Source: Corythucha ciliata
Taxonomy: Eukaryota > Arthropoda > Insecta > Hemiptera > Tingidae
DNA: 64,000 bases
Direction: 5' to 3'
Assembly: GCA_038030265.1 (NCBI GenBank)
Contig: CM075940.1
Location: 2,604,001-2,668,000, forward strand
Each line of letters starts with the position of its first letter. Position 1 is the first letter of the stretch. Positions 31,891 to 43,700 of the stretch are shown in pieces. The position numbers and the translations under genes are program-made. The notes below the pieces were generated by a model. That model was not told where the DNA came from and searched no databases. It was given only the letters and a program-made list of their open reading frames with translations.

Positions 31891-34829
31891 CGAGACTTCT
31901 TTTCATGATGGTCATGAATGTTGATAACGGAGTGAACTACTGGCTCCTTATTGTATACCATCCCATACACGGTCATGTCGATATCCGCTATAATTTGTCT
32001 TCAAACGAGACCTCTGTAACTAACTAAACATATTTTCCTCTTAATTTTATCTTTCGCATCTTTGGAGTTAAGTGGCAAGGGTGTGGGACGGGCTTTTTTT
32101 TGTTTGTACGTCTTTATTCGAAATTGTACGTACAGCTTTTTCCTTAAAAATGAAAAATAAGTCCTTGAGTCGTTCTGTTTCATATGACATCCAACTCGAT
32201 GAAGTACGAGCAAATGTTCTTTCCAACGGTCACATAATGTGGCCCCCAGGGGCTGAAGTAAGAAAGAGTGTTATATGAAATAACACTTGCTCCCCAGGAG
32301 TGGGAATGAAACATGAGTGCATTTTTTATGAAGGATTTTTGGCTCCACTACCATAGTATTCTTGCAAAATTTCATTCTGATATAACCAACACTGCCTGAG
32401 ATACTCGAGCGTTTCACTTGCACCTTTCTGAAACTCTGTCGGAACCCCCGTCAAGCCATTTTAAAAACGTTTACACTTCAAAAACCAAGGACACCCTAAA
32501 AATAATCAAGTTTTAAAATTTCAATTTTGAACTAAACAATTACGACGCAAACAACAAACGAATTGTGAAAAATCTACTTTCACTAAGCTATCTAGGCGAA
32601 TCAAATCGTGTTCGAAAATTATCATGGGTGCTACAAATACCTACGCCGAAAGCAGGTGGTGAAACTATTTTCTCTTTATCATTCTTGAATTGTTCGAGTG
32701 CACTCGTAAAAATAAGATCATAATTATCTTTCCGACTGCATGATGCAGTAGCAAGTTTTAATACGATGATCCCAAACGATCAAATGAAATGAAAAAGTGA
32801 TATGCGTGCGGACGAGAGTGACCGTAATGTAACGGAGAGCTCGTCGTGAGTTGCTCTTCTCTCCCCACTGTCAGAGAGCAGACTGAAACTCATTCGTGCC
32901 TTTTAGCGGCGGTCCGAGCTCCTTGAAATGTCCATGCGTCTTGTCTTCTCCCTCTTCTTCTGCTTGCATAGCGTTCCGTCCGCAAACTATTTCAGGGGCT
33001 AACCGACAAACCGAGTAACCGTGAGTTAATTTCCCTCCACCACCAAGAGTAGATGCATTGCGTGTGAAGTAGCGTGGCCGTGGCAGAAATGCGGGATGAA
33101 GCCAACGAAGCCTTCTCATCAATTTTGAAAATTAACCCTTTTTCATTTTTGTTGTGAAAATTACTTTCGTTGATGGTGACGGAATTTTTAAAAAATAGCG
33201 CCGTTGCCGGTTCGTTTCGTTTGATTGCCTGTTTGTTTGTGCGAATAAGACATAAGATTTGAATCGAGAATGAAGCTTGATGAAATGAAATTGAATCTCA
33301 TCTCGAGGATCTTCTTTTTCTCGGTACCGGGAGATGGGAAACGCCAACACGATTGCGGAAAACCGTATGAAAATATTCAAATAGAATTGAAGGTGAGTGA
33401 CAGGTTACAATTATTAGTGCTTAACTGCTTGAAGTGTGTGTTACGTTTTTACCTTTTTATTTATATTTTCTTTTGGGGTCCGATTTATGCAAGGGGAGAA
33501 AAACTGGGTTTTTAAAGAAAGTAGATAAGGTTGATCAACACAAAATGTATTCTTGATGAAATTTAAAGGAAAGAACGGTTGAACGTGAGATTTTTTTAAA
33601 ATAAAAAATGAATAAAACAAACTGCCTTAGAAGTTTTATCAAACTTTGTTAATCGACAAAACAAAAATACACATAAGTCCTACTGAATTGAAAATATCTT
33701 CCGCTCTCTCTCTGATTCAAAACGGGGTAAGGTTAATAATGAAGACGGAAAAGGGAATTAACGAGAAGGAAAACGCTTTGAGCGGTGGGGGAGGGGGTAA
33801 CTGCCCCTTCGCCGGTACTCACGGATTACTGGATTCACCGTCAAAGCCAAGGTGCTCACAACAACACAGTGACACTTGACTCACTTCCTTTTAACCCTCC
33901 GTTACTAACCATGTGGTCTGGTGGACCCCACGTACGATTTTTCCTCTTTGTTCAATCCCCATCCATCATCAGTCTCATGAGGCCTTTAGTACCTTCCTTC
34001 TCACTTTTTCTGGGTCACCAATGTCGAGGTTAGTGGTTTTGATCCCTCGATCAGAAGGTCTCGACTAAATTGAAGGCGTGATCGTGTACGATAGGAAACC
34101 ACTGCCTTTTTTTCCTCAGGGAGTGGCCAAAGTGGTACGAGCACTTTGAAGCCGGAGCGAGGTTAGGAGGACCTTCCAAGGGTACGAGCCTTGGTAAGGC
34201 ACTATAAAACCCGAGTACTCCAACACGCAAATCGGCGCCATACTTAGGCCCTGATATGATTATAATTATCACCTGATCCCATTGACAAGTAGGATTTTTT
34301 ATTTATTTCCACCGCGATCCGCGTTTGCTGTTACGATGACCATTTTTTCATTCATGATATTGTGTTTACCCTAACGACTGAGGGACCAAATATGGCGCTG
34401 AAATACGTGTTTCAATACCTGTGTTTTAAAGGTTCTGTAGCCTTGGTAGGTCGGAAAGAGGTAAAGAGAAGAGAGCGAGATCGTATTGGAAGTGATCTGA
34501 TTTATTATGCGTTCTTGGGGGTTGTCTTAATTTCTACGTGTACTCAATTCGATGAGAACATATTTACAATTTGATGAGAACAGAGTAATTATATACATAC
34601 AGTTCGAAAGAAAGTTTTAACATGATTTTAGAGTCCCGGCGTTTAACAGTGAAAGGAGTGATAACAGAATAACGGAAGTGGCTCCAGGTGAGGCTGTGTA
34701 AGTTGGCATCTTTATTAGTTCGAGAACTTGTGGATTGGAGCGCTGATGCTTGGCATCGATGTTGAAGTTTTCCGTTACGTGAGGTTCTCTGATAGGTTAT
34801 TTTTTGTAGCGGTTTATTTGAATTTTGAA
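31891..34829. other. Unassigned 2.9 kb, no gene recognised
   Basis: Short ORFs only, none with a recognisable domain. An ORF at 33270-33515 (+) and one at 32871-33122 (-) are among the longest, without coding signals I trust. I found no inverted or tandem repeat of note here. Confidence 0.45.
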
Positions 34830-34954
34830 GTTTTCAAAATTTCGTTCGAAAGTAACATGTATTTTCAGATTTTTGGCTTTGAGCGATAGCGTTATAGCTT
34901 TCCATAGCGTTCCATTGAGTCTTTCAATTTGTCCATTGCCTTGAGGGTTGTAAG

Positions 34955-35334
34955 CAGGGATGTGCGTCTACGTGTAAAGTATTATTTTCTACGTCTACAT
35001 GTAAAAAATACGTAGAATGTAGACGTAAACTATGTAGACAATGTAAAAAATTCTGTTAGTACCGAAAAGAAGGTTCAAGAGCGCTCTAGCTCTAGCCAAA
35101 TTGTGATCACGTCAGTTGTACAATACAAGTTACCCCGACCAATATAAACAAAAAAAATTAGTTAAGGCGAAAAGAATGACGTTTCGTCGAAACCTGGTTA
35201 AAACTGAGAGACGGATATCAGACCATATCAAAATTTGATTTTCTACACATTCTACGTCTCACGTAGAAATGCACATCATTTTCCTCGTAGAAAATAACGT
35301 AAAATACACGTGTAAAGTATACGGCACATCCCTG
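34955..35334. mobile_element. 380-bp hAT-type MITE
   Basis: Perfect 11-bp inverted termini CAGGGATGTGC / GCACATCCCTG, with weaker similarity further in. The 8-bp target duplication GTTGTAAG is at 34947-34954 and 35335-35342. An 8-bp duplication and a CAGGG terminus are diagnostic of hAT. Sub-terminal repeats of TCTACGT / ACGTAGA are abundant. It has no ORF. It interrupts the Gypsy B integrase frame, which reads on across one copy of the duplication. Confidence 0.93.
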
Positions 35335-35419
35335 GTTGTAAGGCGCAGTACTACTAGTGGCAATCCCATTAGAGTTCAAAAACGAAGTCAATTCCCGAGA
35401 GATGAATGATGAGCCTCGA

Positions 35420-35440
35420 TCAGAATGAATGAATGAATGC
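35420..35440. repeat. (ATTC/GAAT)n microsatellite inside integrase
   Basis: GAATGAATGAATGAATG on plus. The surrounding integrase frame is continuous only if about 8 bp of the repeat is extra, so slippage probably caused the frameshift here. Confidence 0.65.
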
Positions 35441-36893
35441 AGGAACTCCGAATAGTGTGAACAAATTAGTGAGGCACTTGATTACCGTGGTTGAGGAAAC
35501 ATCGGGACAGGGGTAAGCGAATGGGGATCAGGAGTACTCGTCAATGATAGACATTTCTTGTTGTCGATGGTAGTGTGCCCTTGAAATCAATATTCAGACG
35601 CTCAAAAGGAGAGGTAGCTTTTAAGAGAGTTTCTTTCATTTTGAAAAATCGTGGTTTGACCTCGGCGCAGACTGGACATTGAGAAGTGATTTTTCTTACA
35701 TCTTCGAGGGAATAGGGTAGGTTTTTACTGCGAACCCAGTGTAATTCCTTCGGGTAATTCCTGGATGACACAACGTCTGATGTAGGTCTAACAGTCGCTT
35801 CACAGTTGAAGTAGCGCTACAGATCCGAGATAAAGCATCTGCTTTCACGTTTTGTTTTCCTGAGCGGTAGATTATGTCGAAGTCGAAGGGAAACAGTTCC
35901 AGCCCCCAGCGAAGAATTTTGTCATTTTTTATTTTACTCGAATGACGTTGATTGAAAACAAAAGAAAGCGCCTGCAGATCAGTAAGAAGTTTGAAACGCT
36001 TCCCGAGAAGAGAACTCTCCATTTTCTCTACGACTCAACAATGGTCGCAGCTTCTTTTTCAATAGATGAATGTCCACATTCAGATTTCGAGAAATGAACG
36101 CTACCGGTTGATCTCCTTGACTTAAAGTAGCAGCTAACGCTACGTCTGATGCATCCGTCTCGACAATCAGCGGAATGTCCTCTGCTACTGTCGTGATTAC
36201 GGCGTCTGAGATATCTTTTTTTATTTTTATGAACGCTTCGGCAGCACTTTGGCTCAACGGAAACGAATTGCAAATTGTGAGTGAGCGACGTTTATCTGAA
36301 AAACGAGGGATCCACTTTGAATAGTGGGCAAAAAGTCCGAGAGCTCGTTTGAGGTAGGTTGAATCTTGAGGAATTGGCATGTTTATCAGTGGAAGAAGCC
36401 ACTCAGGGTCAGGACGGATTGTATTATGAGACACCAAGTGCCCAAGTAAATTGATGGTATTTAAATTAAATTTACTTTTAATTTCTTTGATTTGCAAACA
36501 GCGCTTTTGCAAAGCCGAGAGTAGACGATTGAGGTTGGCATCGTGATAGGATTGATCCTTTCCACAAACCGTTACATCGTCAAGATAGGCGAAGAGTCCA
36601 TCAAGGTTATCGTCGGCGATTATTTGATCGAAATAAGTATATAAGATTACGCGTTGGAAACATGCAACTCCGTTGGTCACGCCATAAGGAATCCTGGAAA
36701 AATGGAAAAGTTTGCCAACGGCTTCGAACGCTGTGAAATGCTTCTCCTCGTTTGCAATGGGTATTTGACGGTAAGCGTTTTTCAGATCGATAGCACTGAA
36801 TACTTTGAAACAGGCGACTTTTCGTACGAGATCATCAATGTTGGGAAGGGGGTAAGCATCGAGCAGAATGAATCGGTTAATAGGGAACTTGCA

Positions 36894-38010
36894 TGGGTCA
36901 AAAACTTGGAAAAAGTTGGATAAAAATCATTGCTGACTGACAATTGGCATCTGAAAATGAGTTATCTTGAGTTTAATTGTTTTTAAAATTAGCGACTAAC
37001 TAGCATATTAGCAATAAAAAATCGTTATTTTTTATGCCCAAGAAAACGTTTTCTGATAGGTGAACACTAGTGACGTACATTGACGGGTCAACCGTCGACC
37101 CGTCCCTCACACCCAGTACTTTTACATGCTTTTCGACGTCGTTTGCATTGATTTTATTCGGATATTTATGTTTAACGTGAAAAGCAATATAATGTTAATG
37201 TTTCACAAGCCAATGCCGCAAGCTCATATTTATAAAATTGCTTTGAGGCAAGTACGCAACCTAGCAATAACCTTCTCTCTCATGCTTCTTGATGGAGTTC
37301 CATTGCCGTTTTTCTGCTTGTGTTTTGTTGCTCGTGTTTCTGTGTTCGATTTTTTCTGATTTCCTTATTTTCTTGTGCCTATTTTCTTTGGGTCCCAATT
37401 CCTGTCTTGTGTTATTTTCAGAACGCCTGCCAATCGCTCTTTTTCCTCGACACCTTCATACCTTCAGCGAGTATTAGATGAGCTGTTTGTTTTGCTCGAC
37501 TTCCCTTCACTCCTGTGAGATTTTGAGAATTTATTTCTTGATATCTGATGTAAATATCCCAATCGTTTCGCGCAGTAATACTTGGTACGCTTATGAAAGC
37601 CAAGTAGTGATTGCCATGGAGTCGTTGTCTACAGTGTGGTTGGTTGATTTTTCTTTCCGGCTAACAAATTCTTCTCTCCTTTCTTTTCGGTCTTCGCTCG
37701 TGGAATTATAAGTCTTGTTTTGTGCCACAATGCAAAAACACTACTTTTTCGAGTCCCGATAAGTTGTTTATTGTTTCACGAAAAGTCGCTGTACCTAAAC
37801 GGCTTGCTGTACAGAAATTCGACGTATCACAAAAACTTCTAAGCTTCCTTTTGGCGTGTTCACATTTCATGTTACCACTGACGTTACTCGGACAAATTTT
37901 GGAGGTCACGTAAATTTGTGGAAAAGATTCCAGATTTCTGGGTGTTGACGATTATTTCAAGCAATAAAATGGCCTCACTTTTTGGAATTGGTGCGATATA
38001 AGTTGAGAAA
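36894..38010. other. Unassigned DNA, no gene recognised
   Basis: Lies just upstream of the Gypsy B RT remnant. The ORFs here are short and without recognisable domains. The Gypsy B break point is at about 36893. Confidence 0.4.
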
Positions 38011-38019
38011 TCGCGGTTT

Positions 38020-38173
38020 TATTGAAGCAAGCATTGGTTACTTTTTTAAACACAAAAAAAAATTGTAACTCCGGAACGGATCGACGTAGGACACTTCCGA
38101 AGGTACCATTTTACTCCACTTTTAGCGTATTTTTTCTCAAAAATTTTTGTCACACTTATACGGATCCACCCTG
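38020..38173. mobile_element. One end of a third CAGGGTGG-type Tc1/mariner element
   Basis: Reading the minus strand from 38173, CAGGGTGGATCCGTATAAGTG is preceded by TA (plus-strand ...CCACCCTG-TA). The CAGGGTGG start matches the two long-inverted-repeat elements at 19.25 and 60.4 kb, with different sequence further in. I could not find the partner end, so it is a solo or truncated end. Confidence 0.55.
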
Positions 38174-39484
38174 TATATATTTTGTAACCGTGACGGGGGT
38201 AACCGCGTCGTCAGGCATTTCTTGAGAGTTATTTGTGGGCGGGAAGGGTGATGGGGTCTAACGTTAGATGGATTATAGAATACTGGATTCTCGACAATGG
38301 AGGGGGGCGAGAGCCAATAAATCTCAACGGGCGCCTCATTCGAGTAGACCTCCATTTGCCTTTTGCACGCCTGGTCTCGCCGCCGTACGTCATGCTCTAA
38401 AGAGGGGGCGATAGTTTCCACAGGGGGAACTAAATAATCCAGATAATTCTCGGACATGGATTGACAGGAGGAACGATAAAGAGGATATTCAGGGAATTCA
38501 CTCTGAGTTTAGCCGGCGGGGTAGCCAACCGTTTTCCCGGGACGATTGAAGGGGTACCGGAAGAGCAGAAACGAGAACATACGAATTTTTGATTTGTGGG
38601 GGTAGATTGTGTATCACAGCCCGCGAAGCCACTCCCAATGCCACACCTTTCGGAATAGGAATTTCCCCCGGCGTTGCCACAGGGAAGGGGTGATGAAGGG
38701 GACTGACTATACATGAACTCTCAAACCACGATTATCACTCAATATATTGATATCACTTTGAGCCGAAGACTTTGGGTCGCTCTCCATCATACTTCTTTAC
38801 AATCCACATTTTCTCATGTCGTGTTTTCGATTCCTTAATTCTGGGCGAGAAGCCCTCAGTACTAATAATCCCACTAAATAAATGTTTCGTTTTTCATGGG
38901 GGGGTTACATCATACGTAGTTAAGGAGGAATATGTCACTGTCCTTTTTGTGTAACACATTCTTTAAATAAAAACAAATAAATAAAACAGACCTTACTTTT
39001 AATATTAAAGAACAACTAAAATATTTGCGGCTAGAGGGCACCTCCCTGCATTCCGCCTGTTGTTTCGAGCGAAAAAAAAAGAGTCCCTGATAGTTCCGAT
39101 ACCACCGGTAGGTAGGGGGAGATGTATCACGCTTGGGTGGTCACGGTAGCAACTTATTATTATTAACCCAAATAAGACTGAATTTTCATTTCTTGATATT
39201 TTAAATTTATTTCAGTTTTTTTGCGTTTCCTGGACTTTGAAGCCTTAGTGAGGCCAAATTTTCGAAATTTAGGCAACGGTGACCTCGGAAAAGCCCGTCC
39301 TTCCTGAAGGACGTCAGTCATGACCTAGCTGTGTTTAGGATTGACTTTAAATCCGGATATTGGAGGGTTCAGAGGAGTAACGCAAACAGCATAACGAAAT
39401 AATTTCCAAAAATTTAATATAATTATGAAAGAACGCGAAAGTAAAATGGTAAAAGTGGTGGCGGTGGGGGGAGGGGGTAATCAT
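38174..39484. other. Unassigned DNA with Pro/Ser-rich minus-strand ORFs
   Basis: Minus ORFs at 38137-38457 (106 codons) and 38430-38714 (94 codons) lie in different frames. They have Pro-rich composition and no recognised domain. Nothing else is seen up to the (GA)n run. Confidence 0.35.
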
Positions 39485-39485
39485 T

Positions 39486-39504
39486 GAGAGAGAGAGAGAG
39501 AGAA
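39486..39504. repeat. (GA)n tail of the non-LTR fragment
   Basis: GAGAGAGAGAGAGAGAGA immediately follows, on the minus strand, an AATAAAG signal. It is a simple-repeat 3' tail of the retrotransposon fragment at 39505-40195. Confidence 0.7.
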
Positions 39505-40195
39505 AGATACTTTATTATGAACACCAAGTATGGTAACATAAGCGTCATTAATGAAATATTAAAATAACTTATCGTTAGATAAAAACAAACAAAGTAAGTA
39601 GAGAAGAAACCACGAATATTTGTAGGATCATTTTAAAATCAAATTCGTTCCCTCATAAACAAATCGGGAGGTTAAAAATTCTTCAAATGAATATATTACA
39701 TAATTAGTTAAGAACAGCTTCAACTTTGATTTAAATGCGGTGAAGTCCAATAAAACAAACTTTTCCGGAAGGGCATTATAAAATTTCACTCCCCACCAAT
39801 CTACCCTGCCTTGTGATTTAGCAAGCCTGTAAAACGGTGCGATAAGTTTTCCGCGGCTACGCGTGCAATAGTCTTGGACACTACATTCTTTTGAATTGTT
39901 CTTCAAAGTGTGTACGTGGAGTAGAGAGTGGAATATATAAACTGCGGGCAAAGGCATGATTTTCATTTTTTTAAAGTCATCTCTACAATCCTCCCGAAAC
40001 TTCCTATGTGCAATGATTCTCACAACCTTACGCTGAAGTGAGAAAACCTTTTTGGCTTGAGGACTGTGGCCCCACACAAGCAAACCATACGTGGCCAACG
40101 AGCGAAACAGTGCAAAGTATGATGTCAAGAGCACAGACTCAGAGACGATTTGTCTCATGCTGTGTAAGGACAACCTGAGAAGTGTCAGCAACAAA
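39505..40195 (-). pseudogene. Jockey/CR1-like retrotransposon, 3' end only
   Basis: The minus frame 39628-40194 carries the C-terminal part of ORF2 after RT: YFALFRSLATYGLLVWGHS, VFSLQRKVVRIIAH, YCTRSRGKLIAPFYRLAKSQ, GVKFYNALPEKF, and YSFEEFL at the end. This is the layout seen in the intact copy at 15039-16358, but it is a divergent family. A short 3' UTR, AATAAAG and a (TC)n tail follow. The RT catalytic core is absent (5' truncation). Confidence 0.82.
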
Positions 40196-40468
40196 CTGTC
40201 TGTATTGATTTGATGTTTTAAAGACCTTTTGCGCCTCTGGAATCAGAAGTGCGTACTTTCCGTTCTTTTCCAGCAATTCTAACCCTTTAATCGTCACTTT
40301 TGTAGCGTTCGCGAAATAATTAACACCGTCGTAAACGACGATAGACTTAGGGCAGATGGTCATAGCCCTCGCGATTTGATTAGTCAAAGTCAATTTAGTA
40401 AAAGTAGTGCCTAACCTTTCGGCTGACACACTTAACAAAATCACACACAATACAATAGTTAAACGCAT
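40195..40468 (-). CDS. Unidentified small ORF with a signal-peptide-like start
   Basis: ATG at 40468. The N-terminus MRLTIVLCVILLSVSA is a textbook signal peptide (short basic head, hydrophobic core, small residues before the likely cleavage). About 75 residues follow, with AMTICPKSIVVYDGVNYFAN and a Lys/Glu-rich helix (LELLEKNGKYALLIPEAQKV). The formal ORF runs to 40139, but the last ~18 codons read into the adjacent retrotransposon, which has truncated it. It starts only 10 bases after the piggyBac stop codon, on the same strand. I do not recognise the family. Confidence 0.4.
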
Positions 40469-40478
40469 TATCGCTTTA

Positions 40479-42260
40479 TCATATAGTATGGTACGTCAAA
40501 AAACATTTCTCGTGCACTCGCACGTCGCATTTGAGGCACTTTGTGGTGGCTTTACTGCCACATAGTCTGCATCGCAGTTGTTTCTTCTTGCCAGTCGCAA
40601 CATCTTCGTCCAACTCTGCGACGTAGTGCTCAAGTTTGTCGTACCGACTATCTACCTTAGCAGTATAAGACGGTGGGCCTTTTGATTGACTCATTCGCTT
40701 GTTGGACTCAAGAATTGAAGTTGCTATTCTTCGACGAAATGCTAAATGGTCCATTTTCCCGTAGTCGTACTTTTGTAGAAGCCACTCGTTGTGTTCCGCA
40801 ACATCAATAATGTGGGCGATTAGGGAGAAGTACCATTTTTTCCCGCGTATTGACGTTCTATAAAATGATATATTTTGATCGGCCCTGTCGATGCCTCCCA
40901 TATACTTGTTGTAGTTTGCGATCAACTGTGGCTGATCAACATGAACCCTTTTTTTCTTTTCTTGAGAATATCGGGATACTTGACGAACAGGACCCACAGA
41001 ATCAAAGTTCGAGCAGACAATCACTACGTTATTATCATTCCACACGACAGTATTGAGGCTTTCTTCTGTGTCACAGCAAACTTCGTACGATCCTCTTGGA
41101 CGTTTTTTTATGTCATCTATCTTCAACGGGAAAGATTTGCCAAGGCGATTCGACCTAATTGTTCCTGTCGCTCCCACACTTCTCATGCTCCCCAAATCAC
41201 TGAGCAATTCGAAAGAAGTGATATATAAGCGATATGGGAAGTCTGTCTTCCAAGATGTCTGAGTAACTCATAATCACTCCGTACCCCAGTCCTTTGGACG
41301 CATACTTTTCCGGAAGCGTTCCGGCACCTTGGTAGGGTTCGAGGCAGGAGAGATATCCAGACGCTGTTCCTCCGCACCAAATCATGAAACCATAACGTAT
41401 CGGTTTCCCTCGTATGAACTGTTTGATCCCATGTTTTCCAAAATATGGAACCATACTCTCGTCTACGGAATGGTGTTGCTCGAATGGGATGTAAAGGCGG
41501 CATTTTTCGTTTATTTTACCCCAAAGAGGCCTTATTTTAGTGAACTTGTCATTTTTGTCCAGCTTATCGTTGTCGCATACATGTAAGTTTCGCATAATGT
41601 ATTTGAAGCGATCTCTAGACATCGCTTGTGTGATTAGGGGAGTGTGGCTGTCTGATGACTGCTCCCAATACATTGTTTTCCGTGACATTGAATTGTAACC
41701 GCTGAGTAACAATATAGCCACGAACACTCGAATTTCGTCAACAGTCACGTCTCCGATTCGGTTGTTTTTTTGAGCGTAATTGTTCGTAAATGAGGCGATT
41801 AATTCAAAAACTTCGCCGTCAAAAAAAAGTTCAAAATACCCCCGCGGAGTTCTCATATTTCTTGGGCCCTCTAGAGCTGGCCACGCATTTCCGGTTTTAT
41901 GAATGAACTCGCCCTTGTTCCACGAAAATGTTTTTTTCGTGGCAAGAGTTTCTCGAACGTATTTTTTCTTTTTGGGGGGAGGAGGATTATCGTTGACGAG
42001 AGGTGTCGAGAGGGGTGCAACAGTATCGTCGTTTGGAAGGTCATATAGGGATCCATTTACGTTCAGAACAGCGGGAGCTTGAAGCTGACTGGGCGGAAGA
42101 TTATCAATCATTGGATTTTCTTCGTCGCCAGAATCCTCGTCAGACACATCAGCCGTTGCGTTCGTTGGAGGAAGCAGGGTGACGTCAACTCCATTCGGTG
42201 GCAGGGCTTCGTCATTTCCCTCTAGGAAATCGATAATTTGATGAAGAGGGACCAATTTCC
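40479..42260 (-). pseudogene. piggyBac 1 transposase (PGBD4-like), catalytic segment deleted
   Basis: Two adjacent minus frames, 42255-41197 and 41207-40479. There is an N-terminal acidic region, then DDE_Tnp_1_7: FVAILLLSGYNSMSRK, HHSVDESMVPYFGKHG (first Asp), IWCGGTASGYLSC. The frames then change at about 41225. Second half: GATGTIRSNRLG, YNKYMGGIDRADQ (third Asp) and a C-terminal Cys/His cluster (CRLCGSK, CLKCDVRVHEKC). At the junction the segment normally holding the second catalytic Asp (FDNFFTS-type) is deleted, leaving only ...ITSFELL in the second frame. The 5' edge shows a splice-acceptor-like ttttccag at 42261-42268, so an upstream exon is likely. Terminal repeats were not identified. 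Confidence 0.85.
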
Positions 42261-42269
42261 TGGAAAATT

Positions 42270-43700
42270 ATCCCAGTGATAAACAGATCGGTCGTGAATT
42301 GATGTTCACAAGGAAATATTGTAGCAAAATAGGTTCATGGGTGGAGTGGGAAAGTAAATAGAAGTATGAAAAATAACGGTCACTGGAGACAAGGAGCATT
42401 TTATATCGATAGACCGGCTCGAGCCTAACGTCATTCCAGAAGGATCGCCGACTCACAGACGTGATACTGTCACATTGAGCAAATTTAATTGGTCTGAACA
42501 CTCAAGATTACTTCTTGTACCCTTAGGAACGAAAAAAGTTACAAATATTCATTTTCGAACAAGTATAAACTCACCCATCCACGAAATATTGACAGCTGTC
42601 ACTCATGTCGAGAAAGCCGAACTTATCACTAACTCTAGCAGGTACATCAACGCTTGAAACTAATAGTGTTTTCCTTTTGCCATTTCAAAAGTGCTCTGGG
42701 GCGGCTCTTGTGACGTCACAAGCCCGCTCGGATCGAACCAAAATCCGGCAAAGAGTGGGTTGAAATGGAACGAATTTTAACAATTGGAAGAGAGCGCTCT
42801 TTAATAACAACCTTCCTCCTCATGACTGTTTTGTAGTTTTTGTGTTTGTATTGAATGGAAGTACATATTTATTTACGTGCATGAGCTGAGCACTTGTATA
42901 TTTTTGTGTGGAGTGCTTATGGTTAGCGAGAATGTACTTATTAGCATGACTGTGAACAAATCGGGTGCATCCCTTCGTGAGTTCAATGCCCAATTCTATT
43001 AATAATGTTCTTCCAGGAACATAATTGATATCTAATAACAACAAGTTGCGAATTTAGAAATTCTCGGCCAGTAAACACGCTTTGTGGCGACAGGAAAAAT
43101 GAAGGAATGGGCTTGGGGGAAAATATGTATTAAATAAAGATGAATAACTTCATTAATGTAGAGAATCCGGATGAACCGTTTTGTAACGATTGGAACACTG
43201 GTACTAGGTTTTTGTTATTCCGTCTTCTCCTAATTGATTTATGCTGCAATAATAGCCCACGTAGTCTTCTTATTTTCATATTTTTCGTCGGACGAGCTTG
43301 ACTCTATACTAGAGTTATCCATACATTTCAAAATGAACCTAGTGGCTTCATCTGACCACTTCTCCGGATCTGTTGAGTAATCGACGATAATGGTACCTAC
43401 GAATAACAGAACTTGAATGATTGTTAAACCGCTTTCGTTCAACAAATCGTTGGCTTCATCCGCGAAGAAAATCAAAATACGAACTCAAATCAAAACTATG
43501 CTTATCACAATGAACCTTCCAAGAGAGGTTTACCGCTCCGTCGATTTTGACGGAGCAGTTGAAGTTGCTCTAGCTCTGATCCATGGAGGAGCGTAGGGAT
43601 AAATGGAACGAATAAAAAGTCGCTCTGCTGAGGATCAATTGGCAAATGGAATCTTCAAACTCTTATCAGATCATTCAGATCAGTTTTTTGTCTCTCCACT
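42270..43700. other. Unassigned; short minus ORF 43239-43475 is SANT-like at best
   Basis: The minus ORF (78 codons) contains PEKWSDEATRFILKCMDNSS, which recalls the first helix of Myb/SANT-like domains but is too short to call. The rest shows no gene, repeat or terminal inverted repeats that I can support. Confidence 0.3.

Larger units (their letters stand above)
34830..36893 (-). pseudogene. pol: Gypsy B pol: RT, RNase H and integrase (3' part of a split element)
   Basis: Minus strand. RT begins at about 36893 (LLDAYPLPNIDDLV), then FSAIDLKNAYRQI and the catalytic box FAYLDDVTVCG. RNase H has IVETDASDVALAATL and later LLTDLQALSFVF. The integrase zinc region is at 35541-35771 (CPVCAEVKP), with the first Asp in ERLNIDFKG, the second in the HSDRG region near 35420, and the Glu in GNGQIERLNG near 34905. 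There are frameshifts near 36085, 36030 and 35550, and one in an (ATTC)n run at 35423-35439. A hAT-type MITE (34955-35334) splits the integrase. It is a different family from Gypsy A. Confidence 0.88.

Noticed and set aside
43239..43475. Myb/SANT-domain gene
   Set aside because: Only one helix-like segment (WSDEATRFIL) in a 78-codon ORF; insufficient for a domain call.
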